A stretch of 24,856 nucleotides of DNA from NCBI RefSeq assembly GCF_000297435.1, contig NZ_CAIP01000026.1, positions 1-24,856 on the forward strand, in the 5' to 3' direction. This document shows positions 15,722 through 24,018 of the stretch, one piece after another. A program made the position numbers and the translations under genes. This DNA comes from Microcystis sp. T1-4. Its GTDB lineage: Bacteria > Cyanobacteriota > Cyanobacteriia > Cyanobacteriales > Microcystaceae. The notes below the pieces were generated by a model. That model saw only the letters and a program-made list of their open reading frames with translations, made no database searches and had not been told where the DNA came from. Position 1 is the stretch's first letter, and every line of letters begins with the position of its first letter.

Positions 15722-16588
15722 TTAATAACTGTCCTCATCGGTGATAACTTCCACGGGAATCACTTCTTCTAACACTTTTTCCTGCATTTCTTGGCGACGA
15801 ATTGGTATTTTGGTTTTTTCCAATTCAGGTAAAGCGACCAATTCCCGTTGTTTTTCCCGGACAGTATTGGGTAATAACATCGGTAAAGGTTCGGGGGTTT
15901 CTAACCAGTAGCTGGCCACCGGTAGAGTATGTTCTAAATCTTCCAATAAACGGGGAATAATCATCACCGCGTGCAGTTCACCGATTTTCTCCGCTTCCCG
16001 CATTCCCGCATCAATGGCCACGGCCACATTAGCGACGGAACCCCGGATAATGGCCGTACACAAACCATCCCCAATTGTTTCGTAGGAAGCTAACTGCACA
16101 TCGGCCGATTTTAACATGGCATCGGCTGCCCCCACCATAGCAGGAAAACCGCGGGTTTCCAAGAGACCGATCGACATATTGCTCAGTTTGCTGAAACCCC
16201 GTTGACTTTGGGCAATTTCGGCTAAACGGCTACCAATTGGGAAAATTACCTCTAAATTGGGCATCGGTCGGGGAATAACCGATTTAGATACCAATTGTCC
16301 GAACTGTGCGGCGGTTTTTGCCCCTTCTTCCACTGCTAACCGCACATCGGCAATATTACCACGCACGATCGCCGTACAGTGACCACCGCCAATTTTTTCG
16401 TAACCCACGAGGGTAACTTCTGCCGATTTTAGCATCATATCCGCTGTCCCGACGATCGCCGGAAAGCTGAGGGTAGAGACTAAACCCAAGGCACTATCTT
16501 TGGGGTGACGCTTGGTTTTCATCGTCCTTTGACTGGGGTTAGTTGTGGACGAGGGGGGAATGCTTCCATTAACTCTTAATCTAGACAT
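15722..16588 (-). CDS. ccmO: Carboxysome shell protein CcmO (tandem BMC domains)
   Basis: A structural protein of the beta-carboxysome shell, the compartment that holds Rubisco and carbonic anhydrase. The 288 residues contain two bacterial-microcompartment domains: the first at about 33-118 (ALGLVSTLSFPAIVGTADMMLKSAEV...) and the second at about 139-225 (SIGLLETRGFPAMVGAADAMLKSADV...). The copies are clearly related, as expected for a pseudohexamer-forming BMC-T-like protein, and a charged tail (226-288) follows. The first 30 residues are poorly conserved; Met23 is a possible alternative start. In many cyanobacteria ccmO lies apart from the ccmKLMN cluster, as here. Its divergent neighbour is the Rubisco assembly factor raf1, so the 147-base spacer may serve both. 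Confidence 0.93.
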   Translation of the reverse strand: MSRLRVNGSIPPSSTTNPSQRTMKTKRHPKDSALGLVSTLSFPAIVGTADMMLKSAEVTLVGYEKIGGGHCTAIVRGNIADVRLAVEEGAKTAAQFGQLVSKSVIPRPMPNLEVIFPIGSRLAEIAQSQRGFSKLSNMSIGLLETRGFPAMVGAADAMLKSADVQLASYETIGDGLCTAIIRGSVANVAVAIDAGMREAEKIGELHAVMIIPRLLEDLEHTLPVASYWLETPEPLPMLLPNTVREKQRELVALPELEKTKIPIRRQEMQEKVLEEVIPVEVITDEDSY

Positions 16589-16735
16589 TGAAGATAAACT
16601 TGCCCTAACAGGTACGAAGGGGGTGATTGTCAGCTATCCTGTTACTATCTAGTCTATCCTGTTAACCTTAATTGCTATTGAAGATTTTTGAGGGATTAGA
16701 TAAATTTTAGTTATTGTAGCTTGATCAAGTTGTCT

Positions 16736-17815
16736 ATGACAGAACAGCCTCGCAGTACAGATGATCGAATCAGCGAAACGGAAGCGACCGAATTAATGCG
16801 CTCGCTGCTTCATAAGGAAGGAAATTGGGTAAGTTGGGGGCAAAAATGTCAAAAACTGCAAAAAGCTGGCTACGATTCCCAGTTAATTTTTGAACAAACC
16901 GGTTTTCAAAATGCCCAACAAAATTTAATTATTGTCGCTGCCCAAGTTTTTGAGAGTTTAATCAAAGCGGGAGCAGATGAAGATTTATTAAGTTACTACA
17001 TCGGGCCGCGCAGTGATGTGCTATATGAATTGCGTATTCTCAACCAAGAACAAAGACTGGGAGCAGCGAAATTAGCGGCAGAAAAAAGGATTGAGGTGGC
17101 TGAAGCACACGATATCGCCAAAGCTATCCAAGATTTTTCCCGTTTATCCCAGATTCCCAGTGAATTTACTCGTCATCCTGGAGATGCGATCGCTTATCAG
17201 TGTTGGAAACGGGGCAAACAAAAGCGGGATTTAGCCGAAAGAGCGAAATTAATCGCTAAAGGTTTGAAATTTGCCCATTCTGACTCGGCCAGACAGGCGA
17301 TCGAGTCCTTACTACAAGATTTTACCGTTACTCCCACCCGTAGCGCACCGTTGCTACCCGTCCATCGTTTACAGGATGAGGACGAATTAGCCAGAATTAT
17401 TCCTTTAGTAGGAAGATTTCCGGTGACGGTAACTGATATAAAACACACAGAAAGTTTGAGCGTCGAGGAACCTTTTCGACTGGTAACGGTGGGGGATAAA
17501 CAAACAATCGTGCCTCTCCCCGGTTGGCAAGCAATTCTCAAGGCGATCGATCCTGTAGCTATTTTATGGCCCAGTGATCAATTACCTCGATCGATTGCCA
17601 CCAGATCCGAGGAAGTGTTATTAGTGATCGATCGAGTTTTTGCCGAATGGGACGTGAACAATTATTATCTAGTAGAGAGGGATAATTCCGTCTTTTTACA
17701 ATGGTTTGATAGTTCCCCCGATGTCACCATACTAGGTGAATTGGTCTTGATTTTAAGAGCAAAAAATATCCTCGATGAAAAAAACATCACCGAACCCTGG
17801 CAAATGGACGACTAA
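16736..17815 (+). CDS. raf1: Rubisco accumulation factor 1 (Raf1)
   Basis: A dimeric assembly chaperone that brackets Rubisco large-subunit dimers after GroEL folding and helps build the L8 core. The 359-residue length and sequence fit cyanobacterial Raf1: an N-terminal helical domain (about 10-195) with LLHKEGNWVSWGQKCQKLQKAG and later FSRLSQIPSEFTRHPGDAIAYQCWKRGKQKRD, a short linker, and a C-terminal beta domain (about 210-350) that forms the dimer. I chose the ATG at 16736 over an upstream TTG at 16721, because MTEQ is the more natural N-terminus. A perfect 20-bp palindrome lies five bases after the stop. It is divergent from ccmO, which makes functional sense for carbon fixation. Confidence 0.92.
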   Translation: MTEQPRSTDDRISETEATELMRSLLHKEGNWVSWGQKCQKLQKAGYDSQLIFEQTGFQNAQQNLIIVAAQVFESLIKAGADEDLLSYYIGPRSDVLYELRILNQEQRLGAAKLAAEKRIEVAEAHDIAKAIQDFSRLSQIPSEFTRHPGDAIAYQCWKRGKQKRDLAERAKLIAKGLKFAHSDSARQAIESLLQDFTVTPTRSAPLLPVHRLQDEDELARIIPLVGRFPVTVTDIKHTESLSVEEPFRLVTVGDKQTIVPLPGWQAILKAIDPVAILWPSDQLPRSIATRSEEVLLVIDRVFAEWDVNNYYLVERDNSVFLQWFDSSPDVTILGELVLILRAKNILDEKNITEPWQMDD

Positions 17816-18131
<316 letters not shown>

Positions 18132-19169
18132 ATGCGTGCAGTAATTTGTGGATATTATGGGAGAGGAAACGGAGGAGATGAGGCATTATTAGTGTCTCTA
18201 TTGCAGATGCTGCCGTCAGAAATTAAACCTATTGTTTTGTCAAATAATCCCAGAGAAACCAGTCAACGTTATGGAGTGGAAACCTGTCCTAGTCGGGATT
18301 GGTGGCAAGTTTTTCAAGCTCTTAAAAAAGCGGATATATTTATCTGGGGTGGCGGCAGTTTAATGCAGGATGTCACCAGTTTTGCCAGTCCAATGTATTA
18401 CGGTGGTTTAATGGCTCTTGCTCAATTATTGGGCTTAAAAACTATTGCTTGGGGGCAGGGAATTGGACCATTAAATAGACCTTTTACCCGTTGGTTAACC
18501 AAAAAAGTCTTAAAACAATGTAGTTTAGTTAGTGTGCGCGATGATACTTCGGCTCATTTAGTCGCCAATTGGGGTATTAGTCCCATTGTTGCCCCCGATC
18601 CAGTATGGGCCTTAGAAGCTCAATCAGTCAAGGGATTATCGGATTTACCTGCCCCAAGAATCGCCGTCAATTTACGTCCCCATCCCCTATTAACCCCGGC
18701 AAAATTAGATAAATTAACCCAAGCTTTAATTGATTTACAAACCAGTACGGGGGCGTTTATTCTCCTAGTCCCTTTTCAAAAGTCGCGGGATTTGCCCCTC
18801 TGTGAAGCTGTAGCCCGTCAATTAAGGGAAAATTATCAAATCATTAGTTTAGAGGACCCAAGACAGTTAAAAGGCGTATTTCGTGGGGTAGAAATGGTGA
18901 TCGGAATGCGCTTTCATAGTTTGATTATGGCCGCGGCAGAAGATTGTCGTTGTTTTGCCCTTAGTTATGATCCGAAAGTGTCGCGATTAATTGCCGAAGT
19001 ACCGATGCCGGGTTGGGAATTAGATCAGTTACCAGAGGCAGTTAATGATATTAGTAACACTTGGATTAATTTTTATGCCAATGGAGAGGCATTAACCAGC
19101 GATCGCAAATATTTTTTAATCGATCGAGCTTTAATTCATCGAGAAATTTTATCTAGATTGGTGAGCTAA
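18132..19169 (+). CDS. csaB: Polysaccharide pyruvyl transferase CsaB
   Basis: Transfers pyruvate from phosphoenolpyruvate to a cell-wall or surface polysaccharide, making ketals that in Gram-positives anchor SLH-domain proteins; cyanobacteria have SLH-domain outer-membrane proteins, which suggests the same use. In the 345 residues I see the N-terminal glycine-rich GYYGRGNGGDEA (7-18), the family motif GGGSLMQD (73-80), GQGIGPL (108-114), and the C-terminal GMRFHSLIMAA (about 259-269) typical of the PS_pyruv_trans fold. The ATG at 18132 directly follows a heptamer array and lacks a ribosome binding site, but the N-terminus fits the family. The nuclease-like gene begins five bases after the stop, so the two probably share a transcript. 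Confidence 0.92.
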   Translation: MRAVICGYYGRGNGGDEALLVSLLQMLPSEIKPIVLSNNPRETSQRYGVETCPSRDWWQVFQALKKADIFIWGGGSLMQDVTSFASPMYYGGLMALAQLLGLKTIAWGQGIGPLNRPFTRWLTKKVLKQCSLVSVRDDTSAHLVANWGISPIVAPDPVWALEAQSVKGLSDLPAPRIAVNLRPHPLLTPAKLDKLTQALIDLQTSTGAFILLVPFQKSRDLPLCEAVARQLRENYQIISLEDPRQLKGVFRGVEMVIGMRFHSLIMAAAEDCRCFALSYDPKVSRLIAEVPMPGWELDQLPEAVNDISNTWINFYANGEALTSDRKYFLIDRALIHREILSRLVS

Positions 19170-19174
19170 TTTTT

Positions 19175-19798
19175 ATGTCGAGTGCTATTACTGATGTTAT
19201 CACGACTATTGCCCTAGCTGAGACAAGATTTAATCTCTCCTTAACAGAAGATAGGGCATTTTTTCCCGAATGGCAAAGTGATTTACTGTCTCTATCTAGC
19301 CATGAAAAAAAGAGTTTAGATGAACTAAGACAAAGATATTTATACCAAAGATCGGCAGGACAGTTATTAGAAGGAACCGTGACTTTATTGTTAGTTTCTC
19401 CCTTACTAGCGATTGCGGGTTTTTACGATCCGCCTTTTCGAGTACGCGCAGAGGAATCGGTAAGCTTAACCGTCGATGATGGGGAAGAAATACTATCGGG
19501 TAGAATCGATGTTTTAGTCTGGTTAAATCAGTTTTGGGTGGTAATTGTAGAATCCCAAAAAACCGCCCTATCGGTTTGGACTGCCTTACCGCAAACCCTG
19601 GCCTATTTGATGGCTAATCCCCGGCCAGAAAAACCTAGCTTTGCTCTCGTCACCAATGGAGATGATCTTTTATTTGTCAAATTGAGAGCTAATGTCCATC
19701 ATTATGCCCTATCTAGGGTATTTGCTCCCTTTATTTCCAGAGAAGAAATATATAAGGTTTTGCAGATTTTAAAACACATCGCTGAGGCGATTGAATAA
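19175..19798 (+). CDS. PD-(D/E)XK nuclease-like protein of unknown role
   Basis: A 207-residue protein that resembles the small cyanobacterial proteins annotated as restriction-endonuclease-like or type I R-subunit N-terminal-like. The fold signature is Glu66 (QLLEGTV), then GRIDVLVWLNQFWVVIVESQK with Asp112 and Glu126. A classical site would have lysine two residues after the glutamate; here that position is Gln128 and Lys129 follows, so activity is uncertain. The later SFALVTNGDDLLFVKL strands fit a nuclease-like core. There is no partner methylase or helicase next to it. It starts five bases after csaB, so co-transcription is likely, though the functional link is not evident. Confidence 0.65.
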   Translation: MSSAITDVITTIALAETRFNLSLTEDRAFFPEWQSDLLSLSSHEKKSLDELRQRYLYQRSAGQLLEGTVTLLLVSPLLAIAGFYDPPFRVRAEESVSLTVDDGEEILSGRIDVLVWLNQFWVVIVESQKTALSVWTALPQTLAYLMANPRPEKPSFALVTNGDDLLFVKLRANVHHYALSRVFAPFISREEIYKVLQILKHIAEAIE

Positions 19799-19832
19799 AA
19801 TCAAGATTAGAAATTAAGTAAGTGGTTCTAAT

Positions 19833-19904
19833 TAAGTAGAAGATAGATTTTACCTTCGATCCCCCCTTAATCCCCCCTTAATAAGGGGGCTATCTACCTA
19901 CTTA
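19833..19904. terminator. Large hairpin between convergent genes
   Basis: Outer arms TAAGTAGAAGATAG (19833-19846) and CTATCTACCTACTTA (19890-19904) pair imperfectly. Near the right arm is a tight hairpin, CCCCCTT (19873-19879) with AAGGGGG (19883-19889). It sits between the convergent nuclease-like and kaiB3 genes and could end both transcripts. The CCCCCTTAATAAGGGGG motif may also be a dispersed repeat. Confidence 0.55.
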
Positions 19905-19946
19905 TTAGCGAGGAAAAACCTAACCAAAAGAATTTTTAGGTGAATC

Positions 19947-20237
19947 CTAATTGAGATGGGAGTCTTTGGGAATAACATCCAAACCGAGGAGAACCTTTTG
20001 GGTATTGGACATATCGCCGATAATTCTTTGTAGGGGTGGGGGAAGTTGTTTGACTAAAGTAGGAGTTACGAGAATTTTATCCCGTTCCGCTAATTGCGGC
20101 TGTTCGAGAACATCAATTATTTCTACTGTATAAAGATCAGATAATTCCTCACGACAGATACGAAAAATATTAGCGATCGCCCTCTGGGATTTACTTGAAT
20201 CGCCCATAATATAGAGTTTGAGAAGATATTGACTCAT
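19947..20237 (-). CDS. kaiB3: KaiB paralogue, KaiB3 type
   Basis: A clock protein of the KaiB family, which binds phosphorylated KaiC and sequesters KaiA after a fold switch. The 96-residue product has the family core YLLKLYIMGDSSKSQRAIANI, then IIDVLEQPQLAERDKILVTPTLVKQLPPP and RIIGDMSNTQKVLLGLD. Unlike the standard KaiB1 it lacks the long acidic C-terminal tail, ending a few residues after GLD. Its gene overlaps the upstream response-regulator-like gene by four bases (ATGA, 20234-20237), which matches the kaiA3-kaiB3 arrangement in Synechocystis (sll0485-sll0486) as I recall it. I therefore call it KaiB3 rather than KaiB1; standard kaiA and kaiC do not lie nearby. Confidence 0.85.
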   Translation of the reverse strand: MSQYLLKLYIMGDSSKSQRAIANIFRICREELSDLYTVEIIDVLEQPQLAERDKILVTPTLVKQLPPPLQRIIGDMSNTQKVLLGLDVIPKDSHLN

Positions 20238-21100
20238 GATTGCGTGTTATTGAACAGTTTAATGTTGCTGAGACCGATATAGTATTTACGATAGAAAGAG
20301 ACGAGATAACCCATCAATTCCAGGACCATGAGACGACCTTCGCTAACGTAGGCCTGCGCTTTGGCCAGGGTGACATCCTGATTTTTTTGGCGTAGGGTGG
20401 TGGTATGAATATCCACCACATCGCGAGGACTAGCTTTTAAGAATCCTAACTTATCGGCCAAGCTTCGCAGTCGTTCCGATAGATTATGTTCCACTTTGTA
20501 TGCTTGTTCTTCTAAAGCTAAATCTAATAACTCTCCGTAATTTTGGACTAATTCTTGAAAAATATCGGGGATACTCTGCCTTATTGCCTCAGAACCGAAC
20601 ATTTTCGCCGTAATGCTAGTGTGTCCTCCCTTGATTAACTGTTCCAGTTCGCGAAATTCCTGTTCCTGTTGTTGATGTTTAAGATTGAGAATATATTGCT
20701 GACGCTCGATCGCCACACGAATTTGATAGACTAAAAGACTACTATCGATATTATTTAACTGAATATAACCGTCAGCACCCAGTTGAAAGGCTTTAACGAC
20801 TAATTTCTCATCATTGCTAGTAGTTTGAACCACTATCGGTATATCAGAGGCTAATTCTCTGGTTTTGACTAGAATATTTAAGCCGGGGGGGACAGAGATT
20901 TCCAAGCTTAAGAGGATAAGATCAAATTTCTCCCCTGCCAGTTTTTCGGCAGTTTCCTGTAGATCCTGAGCTTGGGTGAGGGTGAAAGTCAACCCCCCGG
21001 CCAGGGAACATTGGGGGGCCTTTAACAGCAATCTCTGGATTAATTTAACAGTCGTCGGTTCATCCTCTATCAATAAAATCCTACAGAGATCCCTAGTCAT
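20234..21100 (-). CDS. kaiA3: KaiA3-type protein: degenerate receiver domain plus KaiA-like C-terminal domain
   Basis: By position and layout the counterpart of Synechocystis KaiA3 (Sll0485), described as a NarL-like receiver domain joined to a KaiA-like C-terminal domain and as a partner of KaiB3-KaiC3. In the 288 residues, 1-130 form a receiver: acidic pair Glu12-Asp13 (LLIEDEP), switch Thr93/Thr94, and the ADGYIQL segment. The phospho-acceptor aspartate is replaced by Ser65 (LILLSLEI), and the conserved lysine after GY is missing (Gln114-Leu115), so it should not be phosphorylated in the usual way. A helical linker rich in Gln and Glu (131-160) leads to an all-helical domain (about 170-277). 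No HTH is seen. It overlaps kaiB3 by four bases. A generic response-regulator label would be wrong in function. Confidence 0.8.
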   Translation of the reverse strand: MTRDLCRILLIEDEPTTVKLIQRLLLKAPQCSLAGGLTFTLTQAQDLQETAEKLAGEKFDLILLSLEISVPPGLNILVKTRELASDIPIVVQTTSNDEKLVVKAFQLGADGYIQLNNIDSSLLVYQIRVAIERQQYILNLKHQQQEQEFRELEQLIKGGHTSITAKMFGSEAIRQSIPDIFQELVQNYGELLDLALEEQAYKVEHNLSERLRSLADKLGFLKASPRDVVDIHTTTLRQKNQDVTLAKAQAYVSEGRLMVLELMGYLVSFYRKYYIGLSNIKLFNNTQS

Positions 21101-21288
21101 TGTTAATCGATCGCTAAAATTATCTTTTTTCCCCTACTTTCATAGTACGCCCATCTTTGGGAAACGCAAGGACAAAATCACCATCTAGCACCCGCTATCT
21201 CGAAGTCTTGTTCTACCGATTAGGCGCTCGCTGGGGGTTTTCTGTTAAGTCGTCAAGTGAAGCATCACTTAAAAATTGATGATCAAGT

Positions 21289-21588
21289 TTACTGCCATTG
21301 AGCGTGAAGGCGTGGATGGAGTAAACGCTCGACCGGTTGACCGTTTTTTAAATGTTCCTCGACAATCTGACTGACATCCTCTGGTTTAACATGACAGTAC
21401 CAGGTTTCCTCGGGAATAATCCTCACCGTCGGGCTAGTGCTACACTGTCCTTGACAACCACTGGTCATAACGATGACATCTTCTGGGAGAGCTGCCGTTT
21501 GCCATGCTAAAAGAAGCTCGGACGCACCCTGCACCAAACAGGAAGAATGCTGACAGACCATCACAAATCGCTTTTGGGGATAAGACAT
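21289..21588 (-). CDS. Thioredoxin-fold [2Fe-2S] ferredoxin
   Basis: A 99-residue protein of the thioredoxin-like [2Fe-2S] ferredoxin family, related to the cluster-binding ends of HoxE/NuoE-type subunits. The four ligand cysteines are Cys12 and Cys17 (VCQHSSC) and Cys45 and Cys49 (GCQGQC), in the order and spacing of the family; an extra Cys65 follows. The TSGCQGQCSTSPTVRIIPEETWYCHVKPEDVSQIVEEHL stretch is characteristic. It would pass single electrons, but its partner is not indicated. It is upstream-separated by 188 bases from kaiA3 (same strand) and stands alone. Confidence 0.88.
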   Translation of the reverse strand: MSYPQKRFVMVCQHSSCLVQGASELLLAWQTAALPEDVIVMTSGCQGQCSTSPTVRIIPEETWYCHVKPEDVSQIVEEHLKNGQPVERLLHPRLHAQWQ

Positions 21589-21950
21589 ATTACCTAAAAA
21601 GTGGCCAAATTAGACAGTTCCCCGGGTATATTCCTGGGAGTGGCTTTGGGGAAGCATAGTTTTATTTTGCCCCGAATCCCCGATACTGGCAATAAGTAGT
21701 CGTGCAAAATTAATTTCCTAGTCGAGACAGGAGACAGGAGACGGGGGACTCCGGGACAGCTATCAGCGATCAGATTTGAATTTTTAGTTCACTGTTTACT
21801 GGTCACAGCAAAAAGCTTTTGGCTGACGGGTGACGGCTTGGATGTGTAATTAATTTTGCTTAGGTACTTACAAAAAAGGGGGCTGAAAAATTAACCATCA
21901 ATCCTTAAAATAGAGGTCGGAGAGAAATTTAGTCAATCAAGAGGGTAAAA
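21589..21950. other. Non-coding spacer between divergent genes
   Basis: A 362-base spacer between the ferredoxin and the Z-ISO-type gene. It holds a GAGACAG-type heptamer array (21724-21744), a near-palindromic GGGGGACTCCGGGAC stretch, and low-complexity GACGGGTGACGGC. GAGGG (21941-21945) five bases before the GTG start at 21951 is a good ribosome binding site. No further gene is seen. Confidence 0.6.
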
Positions 21951-22652
21951 GTGGCATTCGCTAGTCATTGGATCATGTTAGGTTTATTATTGGGTTTTGC
22001 TGTTGCCCATAGCGGATTAGCCAGTTTACGAATGGGGGGAGAAGCCATCATCGGTGCGCGACTGTATCGGGTATTATTTGCCCTTGTTAGTATCCCTCTA
22101 GCCGTAATTTTAGTAGTTTATTTCTTCAATCATCGTTATGATGGTTTGCTTCTCTGGCAAGTACAGGGAGTAACCGGAGTAAAAACCCTAGTTTGGATAC
22201 TTTCGGCCATTTCTTTTTTCTTTCTCTATCCTGCCACCTTTAACCTGCTGGAGATCGCCGCTATCCAAAAACCCCAGGTTCATCTCTACGAAACCGGCAT
22301 CCTGCGCGTTACCCGTCATCCCCAGATGGTAGGACAGGTGATCTGGTGTATTGCTCACACCCTCTGGTTAGGGACAAGCTTTACCCTATTAACTTCCCTG
22401 GGTTTAATTGCTCATCATCTTTTTGCCGTCTGGCATGGCGATCGCCGGTTAGAAGACCGTTACGGAGAGGCATTTTTAAAGATCAAAGAACGCACCTCAG
22501 TGGTCCCCTTTTTAGCGATTATCGATGGTCGGCAAAGCCTGAAATGGCAAGAATTCCTTCGTCCTGCCTATCTAGGAGTAACAGGGTTTATTTTACTCCT
22601 CTGGTGGGCGCATCCTTGGCTAATGCAAGCAACAAGTAAAATTTATTGGTGA
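21951..22652 (+). CDS. zISO: NnrU-family membrane protein, probable 15-cis-zeta-carotene isomerase (Z-ISO)
   Basis: A polytopic membrane protein of the NnrU/Z-ISO family. Plant Z-ISO is a heme b enzyme that isomerises the 15-cis bond of zeta-carotene, and the cyanobacterial homologue is reported to do the same. The 233 residues have about six hydrophobic segments. The conserved histidines are His20 in FAVAHSG and those in GLIAHHLFAVWHGDRRLEDRYG (about residues 154-175); heme ligands are expected among them. RVTRHPQMVGQ is the usual loop of the family. The GTG start at 21951 has a good ribosome binding site (GAGGG, 5-base spacing); the next start would cut into the first helix. I infer the carotenoid role from family and from the organism; NnrU proteins of denitrifiers have another role. 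Confidence 0.8.
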   Translation: MAFASHWIMLGLLLGFAVAHSGLASLRMGGEAIIGARLYRVLFALVSIPLAVILVVYFFNHRYDGLLLWQVQGVTGVKTLVWILSAISFFFLYPATFNLLEIAAIQKPQVHLYETGILRVTRHPQMVGQVIWCIAHTLWLGTSFTLLTSLGLIAHHLFAVWHGDRRLEDRYGEAFLKIKERTSVVPFLAIIDGRQSLKWQEFLRPAYLGVTGFILLLWWAHPWLMQATSKIYW

Positions 22653-22740
22653 TTTTGCTCCCAACCCCTTTCCTGTTGATCCCGATTGGTGTAGAATGGT
22701 TTATATATCAAAATAAAGTTTTCATAAAATACGTTTAGAC

Positions 22741-23082
22741 ATGATACTATCTGTCAACGAAAAGAGCTTCCCTAAGCTAGTTTTAGAGTCTTCTCGTCCG
22801 GTTCTCGTGTATTTTTGGGCGCCTTGGTGTGGTTTATGTCGTTTAATCCAACCCACCCTCTTGTCTTGGCAAAATGACTGTCAAGATGCGATTCAATTAG
22901 TCGGTGTCAATGCCGATAATAATTTTAAATTAGCTAATAGTTTTCGTCTGCGTAGTCTGCCTACTTTAATTCTCTTCGATCGAGGTGTTCCGGTTCACCG
23001 TCTGGAGGAAATTCACAGTCGCGAGGAATTGCAACAAACCCTGCGACTAATAGTCAAAAATCAAATCCCGCGTTCAGCTTAA
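22741..23082 (+). CDS. trxC: Thioredoxin with atypical WCGLC active site (TrxC type)
   Basis: A 113-residue thioredoxin-fold protein. The active site is WCGLC (Trp29, Cys30, Cys33) instead of the normal WCGPC, and the cis-proline is Pro74 (SLPTLILF). The remainder (VLVYFWAPWCGLCRLIQPTL, then VGVNADNNFKLANSFRLRSLPT) is close to a standard thioredoxin. This variant active site is known from the cyanobacterial TrxC group. Replacing the proline should shift the redox potential and may reduce general disulfide reductase activity. The start ATG at 22741 gives the expected N-terminus. It lies 88 bases after the Z-ISO-type gene on the same strand and may have its own promoter. Confidence 0.85.
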   Translation: MILSVNEKSFPKLVLESSRPVLVYFWAPWCGLCRLIQPTLLSWQNDCQDAIQLVGVNADNNFKLANSFRLRSLPTLILFDRGVPVHRLEEIHSREELQQTLRLIVKNQIPRSA

Positions 23083-23106
23083 GGGAAAGATATCTTTTCT
23101 GATGGG

Positions 23107-23241
23107 TTCTGTGGTTAAAATGTATTCTAAGATACGGTAACGCCGGTGGGTGAGTGGAACGAACCACTCCAGACACAGAGGACACAAAGATTGATCGCTC
23201 TTATAGTAAGTTAAACTTATCACACAAAGAATAAGAGAGCC
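23107..23241. mobile_element. MITE-like element, copy B, with 9-bp direct-repeat flank
   Basis: About 135 bp closely matching the inner and right part of copy A (6686-6832), ending in the same AAGAGAGCC. TCTGATGGG flanks it directly on both sides (23098-23106 and 23242-23250), consistent with a target-site duplication. The left terminal repeat GGCTCTCTT of copy A is missing here. A GAGTGG / CCACTC hairpin is inside. It fills most of the spacer between trxC and the vWA gene (23083-23348), where no gene is seen. Confidence 0.7.
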
Positions 23242-23348
23242 TCTGATGGGACTGGCAGAGATAATATAATAGGACAAAAAGTAGATAATCCCAATTCCTA
23301 AAACTCCCATAGTTCCCCCAGTTCAAAAAATTAGGAGGCTTGAAAAAA

Positions 23349-24005
23349 ATGCCGATTGGTGTGGCTGAATTTGTCGAAAATCAGGAAAATCGCTGTCCTG
23401 TGGTACTACTACTAGATACCTCTGGTTCAATGCAGGGAGAACCGATTAAGGCTCTCAATGATGGTATCAAAACCTTTCAGAAGGACGTGATGCGGGATAT
23501 GCAAGCGACGTTGAGCGTAGAAACCGCCATTGTTACCTTTGGTAAGGGAGGGGTTAAAACCGTGCAAGATTTTGTCGGGATTGACCAATTTACGCCACCT
23601 ACTTTAAGCGCAGGAGACTTAACCCCCATGGGACAAGCGATTGAATTGGCCTTAGATTTAATCGAAGATCGTAAAGCGATTTATAGAAATAATGGTATCC
23701 AATATTATCGTCCTTGGATATTTTTAATTACTGATGGTGCGCCTACGGATCAATGGAGTCTGGCGGCGCAACGTGTAAAACAAGCCGAAGCCGAAAATCG
23801 AGTTTTATTTTTTTCTGTAGGTGTTCAGGGTGCTGATATGGAGACGCTTAAACAGATTTCTAATAATCCCCCCGTGTTACTCAATGGTTTAGATTTTCGG
23901 GATTTATTTCAGTGGTTAAGTAACTCAATGAAACGAGTTTCTGGTGGTAAAATTGGAGAGGCGATCGCTTTACCACCCGTGAATTGGGGACAAATTACCA
24001 CCTAG
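23349..24005 (+). CDS. terY: TerY-like von Willebrand factor A domain protein
   Basis: A single-domain vWA protein of 218 residues, resembling TerY of tellurite-resistance-related (ter) gene systems. The metal-ion-dependent adhesion site is complete: DTSGSM (23-28), the threonine in DLTPMG and the aspartate in LITDGAPTD. I chose the ATG at 23349 since AGGAGG (23333-23338) lies ten bases before it; the TTG at 23340 is too near. The PP2C-type phosphatase gene begins 13 bases after the stop, so both are likely in one operon. In the known TerY-P triad a vWA protein, a PP2C phosphatase and a kinase are encoded together and are thought to form a phosphorylation switch for a metal- or phage-stress system. 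That role is inferred from the pair only. Confidence 0.88.
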   Translation: MPIGVAEFVENQENRCPVVLLLDTSGSMQGEPIKALNDGIKTFQKDVMRDMQATLSVETAIVTFGKGGVKTVQDFVGIDQFTPPTLSAGDLTPMGQAIELALDLIEDRKAIYRNNGIQYYRPWIFLITDGAPTDQWSLAAQRVKQAEAENRVLFFSVGVQGADMETLKQISNNPPVLLNGLDFRDLFQWLSNSMKRVSGGKIGEAIALPPVNWGQITT

Positions 24006-24018
24006 AGGACAGTTAATT

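Noticed and set aside
17197..17541. 114-codon minus-strand frame inside raf1
   Set aside because: It is antisense to a well-supported gene and has no recognisable domain.
19175..19798. Nuclease-like gene considered as part of a second R-M system
   Set aside because: No methyltransferase, specificity or helicase gene lies nearby, and the catalytic motif is altered.
20234..21100. Ordinary NarL-type response regulator
   Set aside because: The phospho-acceptor Asp and conserved Lys are missing, there is no HTH domain, and the gene overlaps kaiB3.
22346..22639. 97-codon plus-strand frame inside the Z-ISO-type gene
   Set aside because: It is an out-of-frame reading of a gene with clear family motifs.
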